Assembly (NCBI GenBank): GCA_963555705.1
Contig: OY743190.1
Coordinates: 13,801,501 to 13,865,500 of the forward strand
From: Ligustrum vulgare
Taxonomy: Eukaryota > Streptophyta > Magnoliopsida > Lamiales > Oleaceae
DNA: 64,000 nucleotides
Direction: 5' to 3'
Shown: positions 53,890 to 64,000 of the stretch, piece by piece
How positions within the stretch are numbered: the stretch's first letter is position 1
Layout: each line of letters begins with the position of its first letter
Position numbers and translations under genes: made by a program
Notes under the pieces: model-generated
What the model saw: only the letters and a program-made list of their open reading frames with translations
Database searches by the model: none
What the model was told of the DNA's origin: nothing

Positions 53890-55831
53890 GTCTTGATAAA
53901 TAATCTGCAATAACATTGTCAGTACCCTTAATATGAATAATTTCAAAATCATAATGGCTAAGTTTTACTTGCCATCTAATTAACCTTTTATTTGCAATAG
54001 TTGGATCAATTTCTTTAGTTAACCAATATTTAACTTGTGTATTATCTGTTCTAATTTTGAATTTTGTAGAAACAATAAATAATTCAAATTTTTTAATAGC
54101 AAATTTTACAGCTAATAATTCTTTTTCATTTATATGATAATTAGTTTGAGTTTGAGTAAAACTGCCACTAGTATACTGTGCAATCCTTTCCTCATCTTCA
54201 TTTGGATAAATATATTTAAGTATTGCTCCCCATGCTGTTTCACATGCATCGGTTTCTATAATCCAATCACATTCTTTTTTGGGTAATTCTAATTCAGGTA
54301 AATCTTTACAAAGGTCTTTAATTTTTTGTACTTCTTCTTCTTCGTCTTTAGACCATGGTGTCCATCTAGTTTTTCCTTTTAATCTTTTTTGTAATGGGAT
54401 TAAATGTTTTGCTAAGTTAGGTACATATTTCCTAGTCTGATTTACAAGTCCTAAAAAGCTTTGTAATTGTGTTTTATCTTTTATATGATTGTCAAATTCT
54501 TGTATTTTTGTACTAATATGTTTTTTGAGTTTTATTCCTTCTTGGCTTATTATAGATCCCAAAAATTCTACTTTTTCTTTAGCTATCTCCATTTTTGTAC
54601 CTGATAATATAATTCCATTATTCCTTACAATATCTATAAAAATATTTAGATGTTTTAAGTGGTCTTGTCTGGTTTCAGAGTAAATAAGAACATCATCAAT
54701 ATATACTGTAATAAAATGATAATAATCTTTAAATATTTTATCCATGTACCTTTGGAATTCTCCTGGACTATTTCTAAATCCAAAAGGTAATACATTCCAT
54801 TCATAAAATCCTTGTGGTACCGTAAAAGCTGTTAAATGTCTAGATTCTTCAGTTAACATAATATGATAAAATCCTGATTTGAGATCAAATTTAGAGAAAT
54901 ATTTCTTTCCTCTAATTTGATTAAATAATACCTGTTTGTTTGGTATTGGATATTTTAATTCTTTTGTATAAGTGTTTAACCTTTTATAATTAATTACCAT
55001 TCTAGATTTTCCTCTTTTTTGTTCTGAATGTTTTATTACAATGAAGGCTAGACTACTATGTTTACTATTAGATTCTCTAATAAATTTCTTTTCTAGCATT
55101 TCTTTTATGTGCATTTCAAATTCAGGTAATTCTTTTGGTGTATGTTTAATTGGTTTTACACTAATAATCTTAGTATCATCTTCTAGTATAATTTCTGTCA
55201 TAGGCTTATTTATGTGCCATTTTTTCAAAGGATTATCTTCTGATAATTTTAATAATTTTTCTGTAATATTTTTTATTACAATTTGATCAAAATGTTCTTG
55301 TACTAGATTTATTCTATTTTTATTAGGCATAAATTGTGTTGTTTGTGTTAATTTTTGTCTATCCTCACCACGTTGAGCTGCAATATGAGGCATTTTTTCT
55401 CTACAGTAAGGATCATTAATTCTTATTGCTATTGCTATATGGTGGCAAGGGGTAGATAAAAGTATAACTTTTACATCAATAGTTATTGGATAATATTGTT
55501 TTATGAAGTTATTTCCTAATAATATATCCCCTGGCATATCATCAAATTGATATACATAAGGTATTTATAATTCATATTTTCCTATTTGTATTTTAACATT
55601 CCTTGCTACTTTAGTTATTAGGTTTGTGCTTCCATCAAATCCTGCAAGTATTACTCTTTCTTCATTATCTTTTTTATTACTCCACATTTCTGGGGGTAAT
55701 ACATTTTCTTTAAATAAACAGGATGATGCTCCTGTATCAAACAATGCATGATAATTTCTGCTAAGATATCCATTGTAATTCATTTTGGTTAGTATATAAA
55801 TATGTTCTCTTCCTCCTTGTATTTTATTCAT
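53873..55831 (-). pseudogene. Viral ORF: aspartic protease 2, reverse transcriptase and RNase H
   Basis: Starts at the ATG at 55831. The protease has ALFDTGASSCLF as active site and, after an in-frame TAA at 55565-55567, DILLGNNFIKQYYP as its C-terminal motif. RT then follows uninterrupted: SKFDLKSGFYHIML, NVLPFGFRNSPGEFQ, catalytic YIDDVLIYS. RNase H has IIETDACETAWGAIL, NEKELLAVKFAI and IRTDNTQVKYWL, ending ADYLSR. The 554 codons from 55537 to the stop at 53873 are open, so this is the best preserved part of the virus. The single TAA separates the protease from RT. Confidence 0.92.
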
Positions 55832-56268
55832 AATAACCTTGGTATAACTAGATTTTCATTTTGTATTGTTAATAGCATTCTATCATCTTTTATGTAATAT
55901 GGTTTTACTTGCTCTAAGAAGTCTGTTCCTAATAGTAATTCCGTATTTACCTTTCATGTATGTTCTACGTACATGTTTATGATTATTTCATTTCTTTTAT
56001 TTATTCTTATTAGTAATTCTACATAAGTATCCATGGGATGAATATTTTCAAAATAATCTTGTATTTGAATTGAATTATTCGTTACTTTAAGTTCTAAGTC
56101 TCCTATTATGTTTTCTTTTATATGAGATACAGTTGCTCCAGTATCTATTAATACTTTCTGCTCTTTCCATTCTCCATTTATTCTAATTTCTATCATAGCT
56201 TCAAATTGTTTTGTCTCATTTCTTTTAGATAGATTCATTCTTGGTATTTTTCTATGTATTTTTGTCAT
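55828..56268 (-). pseudogene. Viral aspartic protease 1
   Basis: Reads KVLIDTGATVSHIKENIIG (active site) and, after an in-frame TGA at 55954-55956, ELLLGTDFLEQVKPYY, the C-terminal motif. It is thus a complete retropepsin-like domain in about 147 codons, different in sequence from protease 2. Its TGA stop overlaps the ATG of the next ORF (ATGA at 55828-55831). It begins one codon after a TAA that ends the movement-protein frame, in the same frame, so it may once have been the C-terminal domain of the upstream polyprotein. Confidence 0.8.
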
Positions 56269-56271
56269 TAT

Positions 56272-57376
56272 TTATTTTTCTGAATCATTTCTATTTTCTA
56301 TTTCAGGTAATGATCTTGTACTAGTATTTCTTCTTAGGCTAATTGATCTTCTTCCAAATTCTATTTGTGGTTTATCCATATTTACTAATCTTCTAGCTTG
56401 ATTGAAATCTATTTCTATATCTTCTGGTATTGTCATTCTTGAATTTTCTTTAGCTGGTTTGTATTCCAATAAATTCTGAAATATGAGTTCTATTATATGT
56501 GTTCTTGTAGCATTCTTAATTTTTACTTCATGTTTACTAGTAAAAAGCATATATTGTTCTAATAGTTAAACTTATAGTTTTACTTCCTGGTTCCATATCT
56601 ATCCCTCTTAACCTGTAATATAATGTTAAGGCTTTATTTTTATTTTGTTCTCCCATACTTATGCTGAAATTTGGTCTTATTGTAAATTTTACTTTTTGGT
56701 ACATTAAGTTTCCTATTACAATTCCTATTAGAGCATCTTGTACTGAACTTACAATTCTATCATCCATAATATAGAATTCTATAGGTGTATCTATTCCTTC
56801 TCTAAAATAGGCTTTTGCTATAATTTGTACGGCTCCTAAATATATGTTCTTTATTTTTCCTTTTAATTCAGGACTCAATAGTTTTATTTCTTGTATTATA
56901 ATTTCTTCATTTATTATAGGTATTAATGTATTTCCTGTAGTATCTCTTATGTCTATAGGGTGACTATGGTTTCTTGCTACATACGCTATTACTTTGTTTT
57001 TCTGCCAAAATGGTAAATTAAATATTTCTTTTGGTTCTACATCTAATTTTGATTTTAAGATCTTTTCATACATTTTAGGATTAAATATTAATCTTTCATT
57101 TAGTTGTTCTTCATTTTCTTCTAATTCATATTCATATTCTTTAGATGTACCTTCTTCACTAATTTGTCTAATCATATTTATATATAAATATTCTTCTTCA
57201 CTAGATTCATTAGATTCACTTTCTTCTGAAGATTCTAATTCCATTATTGTATTTATTACTTTATGTTCTTCTAATTCATAAATTTCTTCATCTTCAGGAA
57301 TTTCTTCCCATTCTTCTTCTTGTTCAATAGGTAATAAGTTATAATTTTCTTTTTCTATTAATGAGATATACATCAT
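56272..57376 (-). pseudogene. Viral movement protein (30K-type) with downstream extension
   Basis: After an acidic N-terminal stretch (EEEWEEIPEDEEIYELEEH), the 30K-superfamily-like core runs through NHSHPIDIRDTTGN, IKNIYLGAVQIIAKAYFR, PIEFYIMDDRIVSSVQDALI and GNLMYQKVKFTIRPNFSIS. Such proteins modify plasmodesmata for cell-to-cell spread. The first frame ends at 56537. A shift in a T run near 56548 puts the remaining 90 codons (KHEVKIKNATRTHIIEL) in the next frame, to a TAA at 56272. Upstream it is in frame with the zinc knuckle, so coat and movement regions were probably one polyprotein. Confidence 0.78.
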
Positions 57377-57418
57377 ATTTTTCTTTTTATTTTTCTTAGG
57401 ACATTCTGGAGATATATG

Positions 57419-58940
57419 TCATATTTCTCCACATGAATAGCATTTACATTTTCTAGGATTTTTAGGGTATGTTTTAGTTTTGTTTTGTTTTTGCCTTAAA
57501 TATCTCTTGTATGGTACTCTATACCTTTTAAATGTTTTATTATATGGTTTTTTATATTTATTAAATTTATTACATTTATTTCTAAATTTATTTTTTCTAT
57601 AATATTTCTTTTTCTTATATTTTCTTTCTAGATGACATCCAAATTTGTGTTGGTTTATATTGTAATTTATCACAGTATAATGATTTTTTACTTGCTTTAT
57701 GGAATTTTATCATATTATTTGCTTCCATACATTTTTCTTGTTGTCTCATTTCTATAAATTGTATTCTTGCTCCTAAACTATTATTACTTAATGGTATTTC
57801 TAATTTTTCCCAGTCCTTAAATAATTCTAAATTCCATGGGTTTGGTAATTTAAAGAATATTTGGTTCATAATTTTCATACCATATGTTTCTTGATTATAT
57901 TCTGCTTTTTCAAAATATTCTCTAAATTCACATGCAAATTGTTTAAAGTAACACATATCACATATTGATAGATTTTATAATAAATATCTATGTCTTAGTC
58001 TTGAGCTAATTTTGGTATCTCTGTCTATTACTAATGTATATTCTCTTTTTAATGCATCTTCATATCTGCTTAAAATAATTCCTATTTCATCTTGGTCATT
58101 TCCTCTAACTTGTCCTATATAAGTTTCTGTTAAATTTCCCCACCATCTTGCAGTGGTTCCTATAAATGTATTTTCTAACATTAATTGTAATTGCTTTCCT
58201 GTTAATTCTTTGGTATAGGCCATCATAGCCATATATTTCATCCATAATTCTAATTCATGATCTACATCTTGCACACATCCTAAATCTATCCATCTTCCTT
58301 TTGAATTAATTTGTGTTTCCATACTTCTCCATGGTGTATATTCTATAGGATAATTTTTACTTGGCTTAGTGTAATATTTTTGTTGTGGTATAAAATTATT
58401 TGTTTTGAAATTTGTGTTTTGTCTTTGATTCATATAGATTTCTGGTGTATTTTGTGGATTAGTATTACTTGTATTTTCTTTTTTAACTTGGTTAGTTCCT
58501 GGTTGTTGTATATATTCTGGTGGATTTTGTCCTGCTGGTATTAAAGCTCTTTGTTGTTCATTCATATTAATTTCTTCTATTTTAAGATTTTTAAATTTTT
58601 CTATATAATCTTCTTCTGTTATGTAATCTTCTTCACCTTCTTTTTTAGGATTTTCCATAAATTTTTCTATTTGTTCAGTAATCATAGTTATTCCTAATCT
58701 ATTGATGACTTTAAATTCTTTGTCAGTTATTATTCTTTTAGGTTTTCTTTTTTCCATTTCATCATATATTTTTGTTATATTTTGATTTATAATTCCAATA
58801 TTTTGTTGTATATTATCTATTCTTTTATGTAAATCATTTTTCCCTATTTCTTCTTCTTTAATTGTTCTTATCATATTTATTTGTTTTATAATAGTTTTTT
58901 GCTCTATAATTTCTATTGAGTTTTCATATACTCCTACCAT
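57419..58940 (-). pseudogene. Viral coat-protein region and CCHC zinc knuckle
   Basis: The frame 58940-57975 has a charged N-terminal part, Glu-rich and Asn/Gln-rich linkers and the start of the capsid core (LENTFIGTTARWWGNLTETY). The core continues in 57956-57615 (FKQFACEFREYFEKAEYNQE, MNQIFFKLPNPWNLELFKDW). A Lys/Arg-rich segment and CYSCGEI then lead into the knuckle. A GGA-to-TGA change (57419-57421) replaces its glycine, and HISPECP completes it. Two frame changes and this stop inactivate the ORF. Confidence 0.8.
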
Positions 58941-59390
58941 ATTTCCTATTTTATTTATTTTATCAGTTATTTGCTTAATTTGGTTTTCTAAGGTTATTAA
59001 TTGTTTTGATAGGTTATTTACATATTGCTTTACTTCTAATATTTGTGTGGGTATATTTTTTGTTTATATCCTTATAATCATTAGTTATTTCTATCATTTG
59101 TCTTATTTCTAATGGTAAATTATTGATAATTTCTTGAACTTGTTCTAGGTTTTTTGCTTGTTCTAAATTTTGTTCTGTATTTTTATCTAAACTTATTCCT
59201 AATTTATTTAGTAAAAATAAATTTGTCCAGTTTAATTGTTTATATTCTCCAAATCCTCCTTCTCCTAATAGTATAAATGGTATAAATTTTCCATATGTTT
59301 CAGTTATTAATGGACAATGACATTATTTGGTAAATCTTTAGATTTATAATTATATACTCTAGATTCGATTATTGGTAATTTTTTAGACAT
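58941..59390 (-). pseudogene. N-terminal part of the viral structural polyprotein
   Basis: Begins at the ATG at 59390 (MSKKLPIIESRVYNYKSKDL), 33 bp after the primer site. Two frameshifts (near 59320 and 59055) interrupt it. The readable parts are Leu/Asn-rich and coiled-coil-like (EQAKNLEQVQEIINNL, NNLSKQLITLENQIKQI) and lead into the frame beginning at 58940. Confidence 0.65.
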
Positions 59391-59422
59391 TTTTCTAAAT
59401 ATATTTTTAAGTATAACTACAG

Positions 59423-59434
59423 GCTCTGATACCA
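59423..59434 (-). promoter_or_regulatory. Viral primer binding site (initiator tRNA-Met)
   Basis: TGGTATCAGAGC on the minus strand between the small ORF and the polyprotein start: the minus-strand DNA priming site of caulimovirids. Confidence 0.88.
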
Positions 59435-59474
59435 CTGTGATTGTATCGTCAAAGTGAAATTTTATTTTGCGGAA

Positions 59475-59744
59475 TTATAATCTTTGTCTAATTCTCCTTA
59501 AAAACCTTTCTTCAAATTCATCCATATATCTTATATCTTCTTGTCTAATTAAGTTTTCTTCTTTTAATTTTAAATATTCATTATGTTGTAAAACTAGTCT
59601 TTTAATTTCTCTATATTTTTCTATAGCAATAGGATCAGTATTTAGGTCTCTTCCTATTCTTTCCAATTCTAAATATTCTCTATGTAAACTTCTAATTAAA
59701 TTTTTTCTTTTTTCGTGAAGTATATGGGGATCATAAACAGACAT
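59475..59744 (-). CDS. Small charged viral ORF before the primer site
   Basis: 89 codons from the ATG at 59744 (MSVYDPHILHEKRKN), helical and rich in Arg, Glu and Leu (REYLELERIGRDLN, EFEERFLRRIRQRL). Small ORFs before the main polyprotein are common in caulimovirids; function unknown. Intact. Confidence 0.55.
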   Translation of the reverse strand: MSVYDPHILHEKRKNLIRSLHREYLELERIGRDLNTDPIAIEKYREIKRLVLQHNEYLKLKEENLIRQEDIRYMDEFEERFLRRIRQRL

Positions 59745-60732
59745 AATATTTTTTAATTATGAAATAAGTAATAAAAATTTTAGAGTAATTAAATTTTTAG
59801 AATTTATTATGTGTTAAATTTAATAAGATAATATGTGAAATAAGATATTAATTATATTTTTAGCTAAAAGGGTAAAATATGTATTAATTTATGTTAGTAA
59901 GTTGTTAGTATGATTTTGTTAGTAAGTATAGTTTTATCCATAAGAAATACTGTAGTGTTGACTAATTAAACAACGATACCCACGAAGCTATTACAGACAT
60001 CTTCAAACTAAGGACCTGAGATAATTCCAATATGTGTCGTGTATTGCGTAATTGAATCAGTCAATTTGTCTTGCAGTTTTATTAATATTCTTAAGCCTCA
60101 AGTTTTTAAACATCACAATTTTCCAAATCACCTTTTAACCACACATATTTTCTCTCTATACTTTTCAACCACACATCTTATTTAGAAAACATAAAAAAAC
60201 ATGTTTTGAAACACCAAAATTTTAACAAATTGGAGCCTCTAAATTCTGTTTGTTAGCAGAAAAGGACAATCTTTTGGCCTACCAGAAAGGGCAAATCTTT
60301 TATAATTTCCTGGGGATAGGAATAAATTCCCACATAAATAATGATGAAAATATAGACTAATTTATAAGGATTTGAGCTACTCATCTCAATAATATTGACT
60401 TTTTAAGATAGATCATCAAATCTTAACATGGTATCAGAGCACATTAAGCAATTCGATCCGATTAAAACTCAAAAAATGAGTACACGAATTTCAAGATTGC
60501 TAAAACGATCAATTTATAAGATTTCGAGCTACTCTCACCTTTTATATTACTGAATAAACCAGAAACTCCTTTTATATTACTGAAACGAAGGATTCAAACC
60601 TTGTAACATGGGAATCTCAACTAAAGGAAAAGTCCAACAAATGATGAACAAATACAAAAACTCCATCTTAGGAGCTCTAATGCTGGCTATAAGTAGTTGA
60701 AACTGAAATGAAGGATCGTGCCTCCTTACAAA
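59745..60732. other. Intergenic DNA and P450 promoter
   Basis: Contains dispersed-repeat copy 6 and a TGGTATCAGAGCACATTAAG relic (60431 onward), which may be the primer site of a decayed element. The P450 leader follows. No other gene. Confidence 0.5.
60090..60237 (+). repeat. Dispersed short repeat, copy 6
   Basis: AAGCCTCAAGTTTTTAAACA at one end and ATTTTAACAAATTGGAGCCTC at the other, with TTTTCTCTCTATACTTTTCA and AAACATAAAAAAACATGTTT inside. Confidence 0.65.
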
Positions 60733-62352
60733 ATGGAAATCACATTTCCCTCTTTTTGCATCATCTTCATCTTCATCTTCATCATCTTCATTTTCCCTTT
60801 GCTGAAATTATTAAGTATTTTCAGAAGATTGAGGAGAACAAAGTTGCCCCCAGGTCCATGGAAGCTGCCTCTAATTGGCAGTTTGCACCACCTTGCAATA
60901 GCAGGTTCAGTACCACATCTTGCCCTCAGAAACTTAGCCGGAAAATATGGGCCTATTATGCACTTACAGCTCGGTGAAATTTCTGCGGTCGTCATATCAG
61001 CACCTAGTGCTGCTAAAGAGGTGCTAAAAACTCACGATGTCGCCTTTGCATCAAGGCCGAGACTTCTATCTCCTGATATCATGACGTATAATTACTCCGA
61101 TATAGCTTTCGCTCCCTACGGTGGATACTGGAGACAGATGCGGAAAATCTGCACCCTGGAACTCCTGAGCCTCAAGAACGTTCGATCATTTAGCTCTATT
61201 CGCGAGGAGGAGGCCTTCAATCTCGTTGAATCCGTCCAATCGTCTTTACTTTCACCAATTGACATGACTCAAAAGTTCTTTACGTACGCGAATAATGTAG
61301 TCTGCAGAGCAGCGTTCGGGAAGAGATGCAAGAACCAGGAGGAGTTGTTGCCACTGCTCAAAGAGTTTGCATCCTCTGCCGGAGGTTTTGATGCTGCTGA
61401 CTTGTTTCCTTCAATCAAAATCCTTCAAGTCATTAGCGGACTGAAATCGAAATTGACGAAGTTGCATCAGAAAATTGATCAAGTCTTCAACAACATCATT
61501 GAGGTTCATGAAGAAAGATTGGCAAACAAAGATAAGTTCAATGACCAATCCGGGGAGGAAGATCTAGTTGATGTTCTTTTAAGACTTAAAGAAACAGATG
61601 ATCTCGAATTTCCTATCACAATCAACAGTGTAAAAGCTATCATTCTGGTAAGATAATTCATAATTCCCACTCTTTTTGTGATCCAGAACAATCCGGCTTT
61701 GATCTAAACTGTTGCTCCACTCTGTATCCAGGATGTTTTCTCTGCTGGAACAGATACTTCAGCAACAACAGTTGAATTCGCCATGTCGGAAATTATGAGA
61801 CACCCTAGAGTGCTGGAAAAAGCACAAGATGAACTGAGACAAGTTCTTAGAGGAAAGGACCGAATACGGGAAACGGACTTAGAGGGGCTGAGCTATCTGA
61901 AAATGGTGGTCAAAGAAACTCTAAGGCTCCATCCACCTCTTCCCTTGCTACTTCCTAGAGTATGCACGGAGCGCAGAGTTATTGACGGATACAATATACC
62001 CGTCAACACCAAAGTAATTTTGAATGTCTTCGCGATCAATAGGGATCCCGAGTATTGGAAGGATGCTGAGAGTTTTAAACCAGAGAGATTTGCTGACAGT
62101 GGTATTGAATTCACAGGAACACATTTTGAGTATCTCCCTTTTGGTGGAGGAAGAAGGATATGTCCAGGCATATCATTTGGTGTAGCCAATGTCGAGTTTC
62201 TTCTTGCTCAGCTGCTTTTCCACTTCGACTGGAAACTTCCCAGTGGGATGAAGCCTGAGGATCTAGACATGGCCGAGATACTCGGAGTTGCTGTTAAGAG
62301 AAAAAACAATCTACATCTTGTTCCTAGTACTCCTCAAACTTCACTTGATTAG
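60733..62352 (+). CDS. Cytochrome P450, CYP71 family (CYP71D-like)
   Basis: Two exons, 60733-61647 and 61732-62352, with an 84-bp GT/AG phase-0 intron at the usual CYP71 place; 511 residues. Endoplasmic-reticulum monooxygenase. N-terminal anchor at about 5-30, proline hinge LPPGP (38-42), helix-C WRQMR (133-137), I-helix AGTDTS (310-315), ETLR (367-370), PERF (422-425) and heme loop FGGGRRICPG (442-451) with Cys449. All key residues are intact. The substrate cannot be read from sequence; relatives act on terpenoids, flavonoids or other specialised metabolites. I start at the ATG at 60733 rather than an upstream in-frame GTG. Confidence 0.94.
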
Positions 62353-63610
62353 TCAATGTTACAGCAATTCATGGTAGACATTGTATCAGATGAATCCAAG
62401 TCTTGATCTCACGGTTCTGTCCTTTGACTTTATGCAACAAACATTAAGATATACGAGTAACTAATATTATTCCATCAAAATTTATTAATTATTGCCACCA
62501 TTAAGGATCATCTAAACAACTACTACAAGCCTGATTTAAAGAATTGATTTCGATTAATCGGGTTAACCTCAAATCCAGGTCAACTATATTTTCCGGGCCT
62601 CGTACTCATTTTCACCTACTCTAACCGAAGAACTTGGCTCGATTTCTGGGAAGTTTCATGTTGGACAGCAAGTCATTTTAAATAGTCAACTAGCTTAGGA
62701 TTTAATTTTACTGAGAAGGGTGGCATTTCATTGTGATTTTTGAGAGAGTATGACATGTTTGGCCTGCAATATTAGATACAATCTTTAAGAGTATAATGTA
62801 CAAAATTTCAGCATTTATTTCTTTATACTATTTGGTCATATTGACTAGTTCGCCAAACATGGCATACTTTAGTCGAGTTCTTGCCTTGTGTCGGATGTGA
62901 ATTGGGAACCTCAATTTTATTTTATCGAGAGCAATTAATATCAAGAAGGAGAAATAAGTAATCAAGAATACGTAAAATTTATAGAAGTTCGTCTCAATGT
63001 GAGACTACGTTCTCGTCCACTACTGCAGTAATTCACTATAATGAAAAAACATCTTTAAAAGAGAAAATGAACACCTACCTTCTCTATACTCTATTTATTT
63101 ATTTTGGAAAGGGTCTATCCTCTATTTTAATTGATGTTGAAAAGCCTAAGCATTACGTCATATTTATAAGAATAGGCAAATGACTTCGATTCTTTAATAA
63201 AATATTATGAGAACCCAACCCCCACAACAACTTCACCGACAAGGTCCAGCCCCGCATTTGGTAATAATTTGGTCGGCATTGATTATGCTGGACAATTGAA
63301 ATTCTCAAAGGATCACACAATTTGCTGGAGAGTGCTACCAATCAAATTATGCAATGCAAATTTACCTGGAGAACAAGATTCAGCAGTTTACTAAATGATA
63401 TTTACAAATATACAACGAAATAAATAACGCGTAAAATTTCCCAAGTATTTTCAGATTAAAGAAATCTTAAACCACTATATTATTCTTCCAGTTTGGTTGA
63501 CATTCTTAATTGTTATAATTTGTTCAAAAAGTATTTTGGATATAATAGACTTGAAATGAGTGATATAGAGGATCGAGATAACCCCGAATCAAAACTGGAA
63601 GGCTCCCAGA
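62353..63610. other. Intergenic DNA downstream of the P450
   Basis: P450 3' UTR and AT-rich DNA. Wording such as ATAGAAGTTCGTCTCAATGT (62975-63050) and the frame at 63153-63341 look like retrotransposon relics but I cannot assign them. Confidence 0.4.
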
Positions 63611-64000
63611 CAGGGGCGGAGGCAGCCCAGGCCCAGCGCAGGCCATGGACCGCGCTGGACTTTTGGGCTACCCTGGGGCAGCCCAATAAAAAAAAATAAT
63701 TAAAAATTAAACAACTTTCAAAACCGAAAAGAATCGCAGTCCAACATCTAAAAGCAAGACTTCTGAACCCTTCAACATAAAGCATGAAACCTGAGCCTTC
63801 GTCGCTCACTGCTGACCAAGGTCCCTGCCTGCGTGACTGCGTCGCCAAGTGAGGTGACGACTCCGACTATCCACAGTCCGACTCCCGATCGCCACAATTT
63901 CTCACCTTCCGCATCCCGCACAGGTAACTGTTCTGCTGCACCTACCTCTGTGACTCTGTCCATTTTTTTGTGTTTTTTTTTTTTTTTTTTGGTTCAAATG
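63611..64000. mobile_element. Probable hAT-type transposon end, running off the window
   Basis: CAGGGGCGGAGGCAGCCCAG at 63611 has the form of plant hAT terminal inverted repeats (CAGGGGCGGA...). GC-rich subterminal repeats of GCCCAG/CTGGGC type follow. The other end and the target duplication are outside the window. Confidence 0.5.

Larger units (their letters stand above)
51671..59744 (-). mobile_element. Endogenous caulimovirid (plant pararetrovirus), about one genome length
   Basis: Order on the minus strand: small ORF, tRNA-Met primer site, coiled-coil N-terminus, coat-like region, CCHC knuckle, movement protein, two aspartic proteases, RT-RNase H, possible transactivator, promoter with poly(A) signal, leader and a second small ORF. 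There is no integrase and no LTR pair, which separates it from retrotransposons. The layout of coat and movement regions before a separate protease-RT ORF, plus a downstream ORF, resembles cavemovirus/solendovirus genomes. Composition is strongly AT-rich. Several stops and frameshifts make it an inactive relic as read here. Confidence 0.88.

Noticed and set aside
51671..59744. Interpretation of the viral insert as a Ty3/gypsy retrotransposon
   Set aside because: No integrase and no LTR pair; it has a 30K-type movement protein and a TATA/poly(A) arrangement of caulimovirid type.
63493..63963. Frames at the right edge (68, 111 and 63 codons)
   Set aside because: They overlap the probable hAT end with its GC-rich subterminal repeats and show no conserved protein.

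Overview
The window is nuclear DNA from a flowering plant, most likely a eudicot. It carries two multi-exon host genes and a dense set of plant retrotransposons with long terminal repeats (LTRs). At the left edge is the 5' part of a transcriptional adaptor ADA2 (ADA2b-type) gene on the minus strand (about 1-3725). At the right is an intact two-exon CYP71-type cytochrome P450 (60733-62352, plus strand). A probable hAT-type transposon end starts at 63611.

Positions 5092-40892 are a three-level nest. The oldest layer is a decayed Ty3/gypsy element on the minus strand (LTRs 5092-5952 and 40013-40892, target duplication CTTTG). Its pol is also broken by a MULE-like element (6134-6795). Inside it, splitting protease from reverse transcriptase, sits a young Tat-lineage element that has gag and protease but no RT or integrase (9437-37771; 779-bp LTRs with one visible difference; target duplication TACCC). 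It carries several minisatellites and a broken antisense multi-exon gene. Inside that lies a third, Tekay/Del-like non-autonomous element. A 9,383-bp block made of Tat sequence plus this inner element occurs about 2.36 times in near-perfect tandem (13437-35606).

The inner element, and a related separate element at 41462-50694 (target duplication GGTTA), have LTRs, an initiator-tRNA-Met primer site and a polypurine tract but no retrotransposon proteins. Instead each carries an antisense two-gene cassette: an intronless LOG-like cytokinin-activating phosphoribohydrolase and a small cysteine-rich basic protein. Each gene has a matching TTTAAATAG promoter box. Three consecutive RNA hairpins begin at the LOG stop codon. 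Between the two elements LOG differs by 7 synonymous and 1 replacement change, while the flanks have diverged with indels and the hairpin stems show a compensatory change. This suggests a selected, mobile cytokinin-gene cassette and is the most novel object in the window.

Positions 51671-59744 (minus strand) hold roughly one genome length of an endogenous caulimovirid. The order is: small ORF, tRNA-Met primer site, coiled coil, coat-protein-like region, CCHC knuckle, movement protein, aspartic protease 1, aspartic protease 2, RT-RNase H, a possible transactivator, promoter and poly(A) signal, and a second small ORF. The layout resembles the cavemovirus/solendovirus group. It is broken by several stops and frameshifts. 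The two separate aspartic protease domains are unusual.

The remaining intergenic DNA holds simple repeats, a foldback element and at least six copies of a short dispersed repeat.
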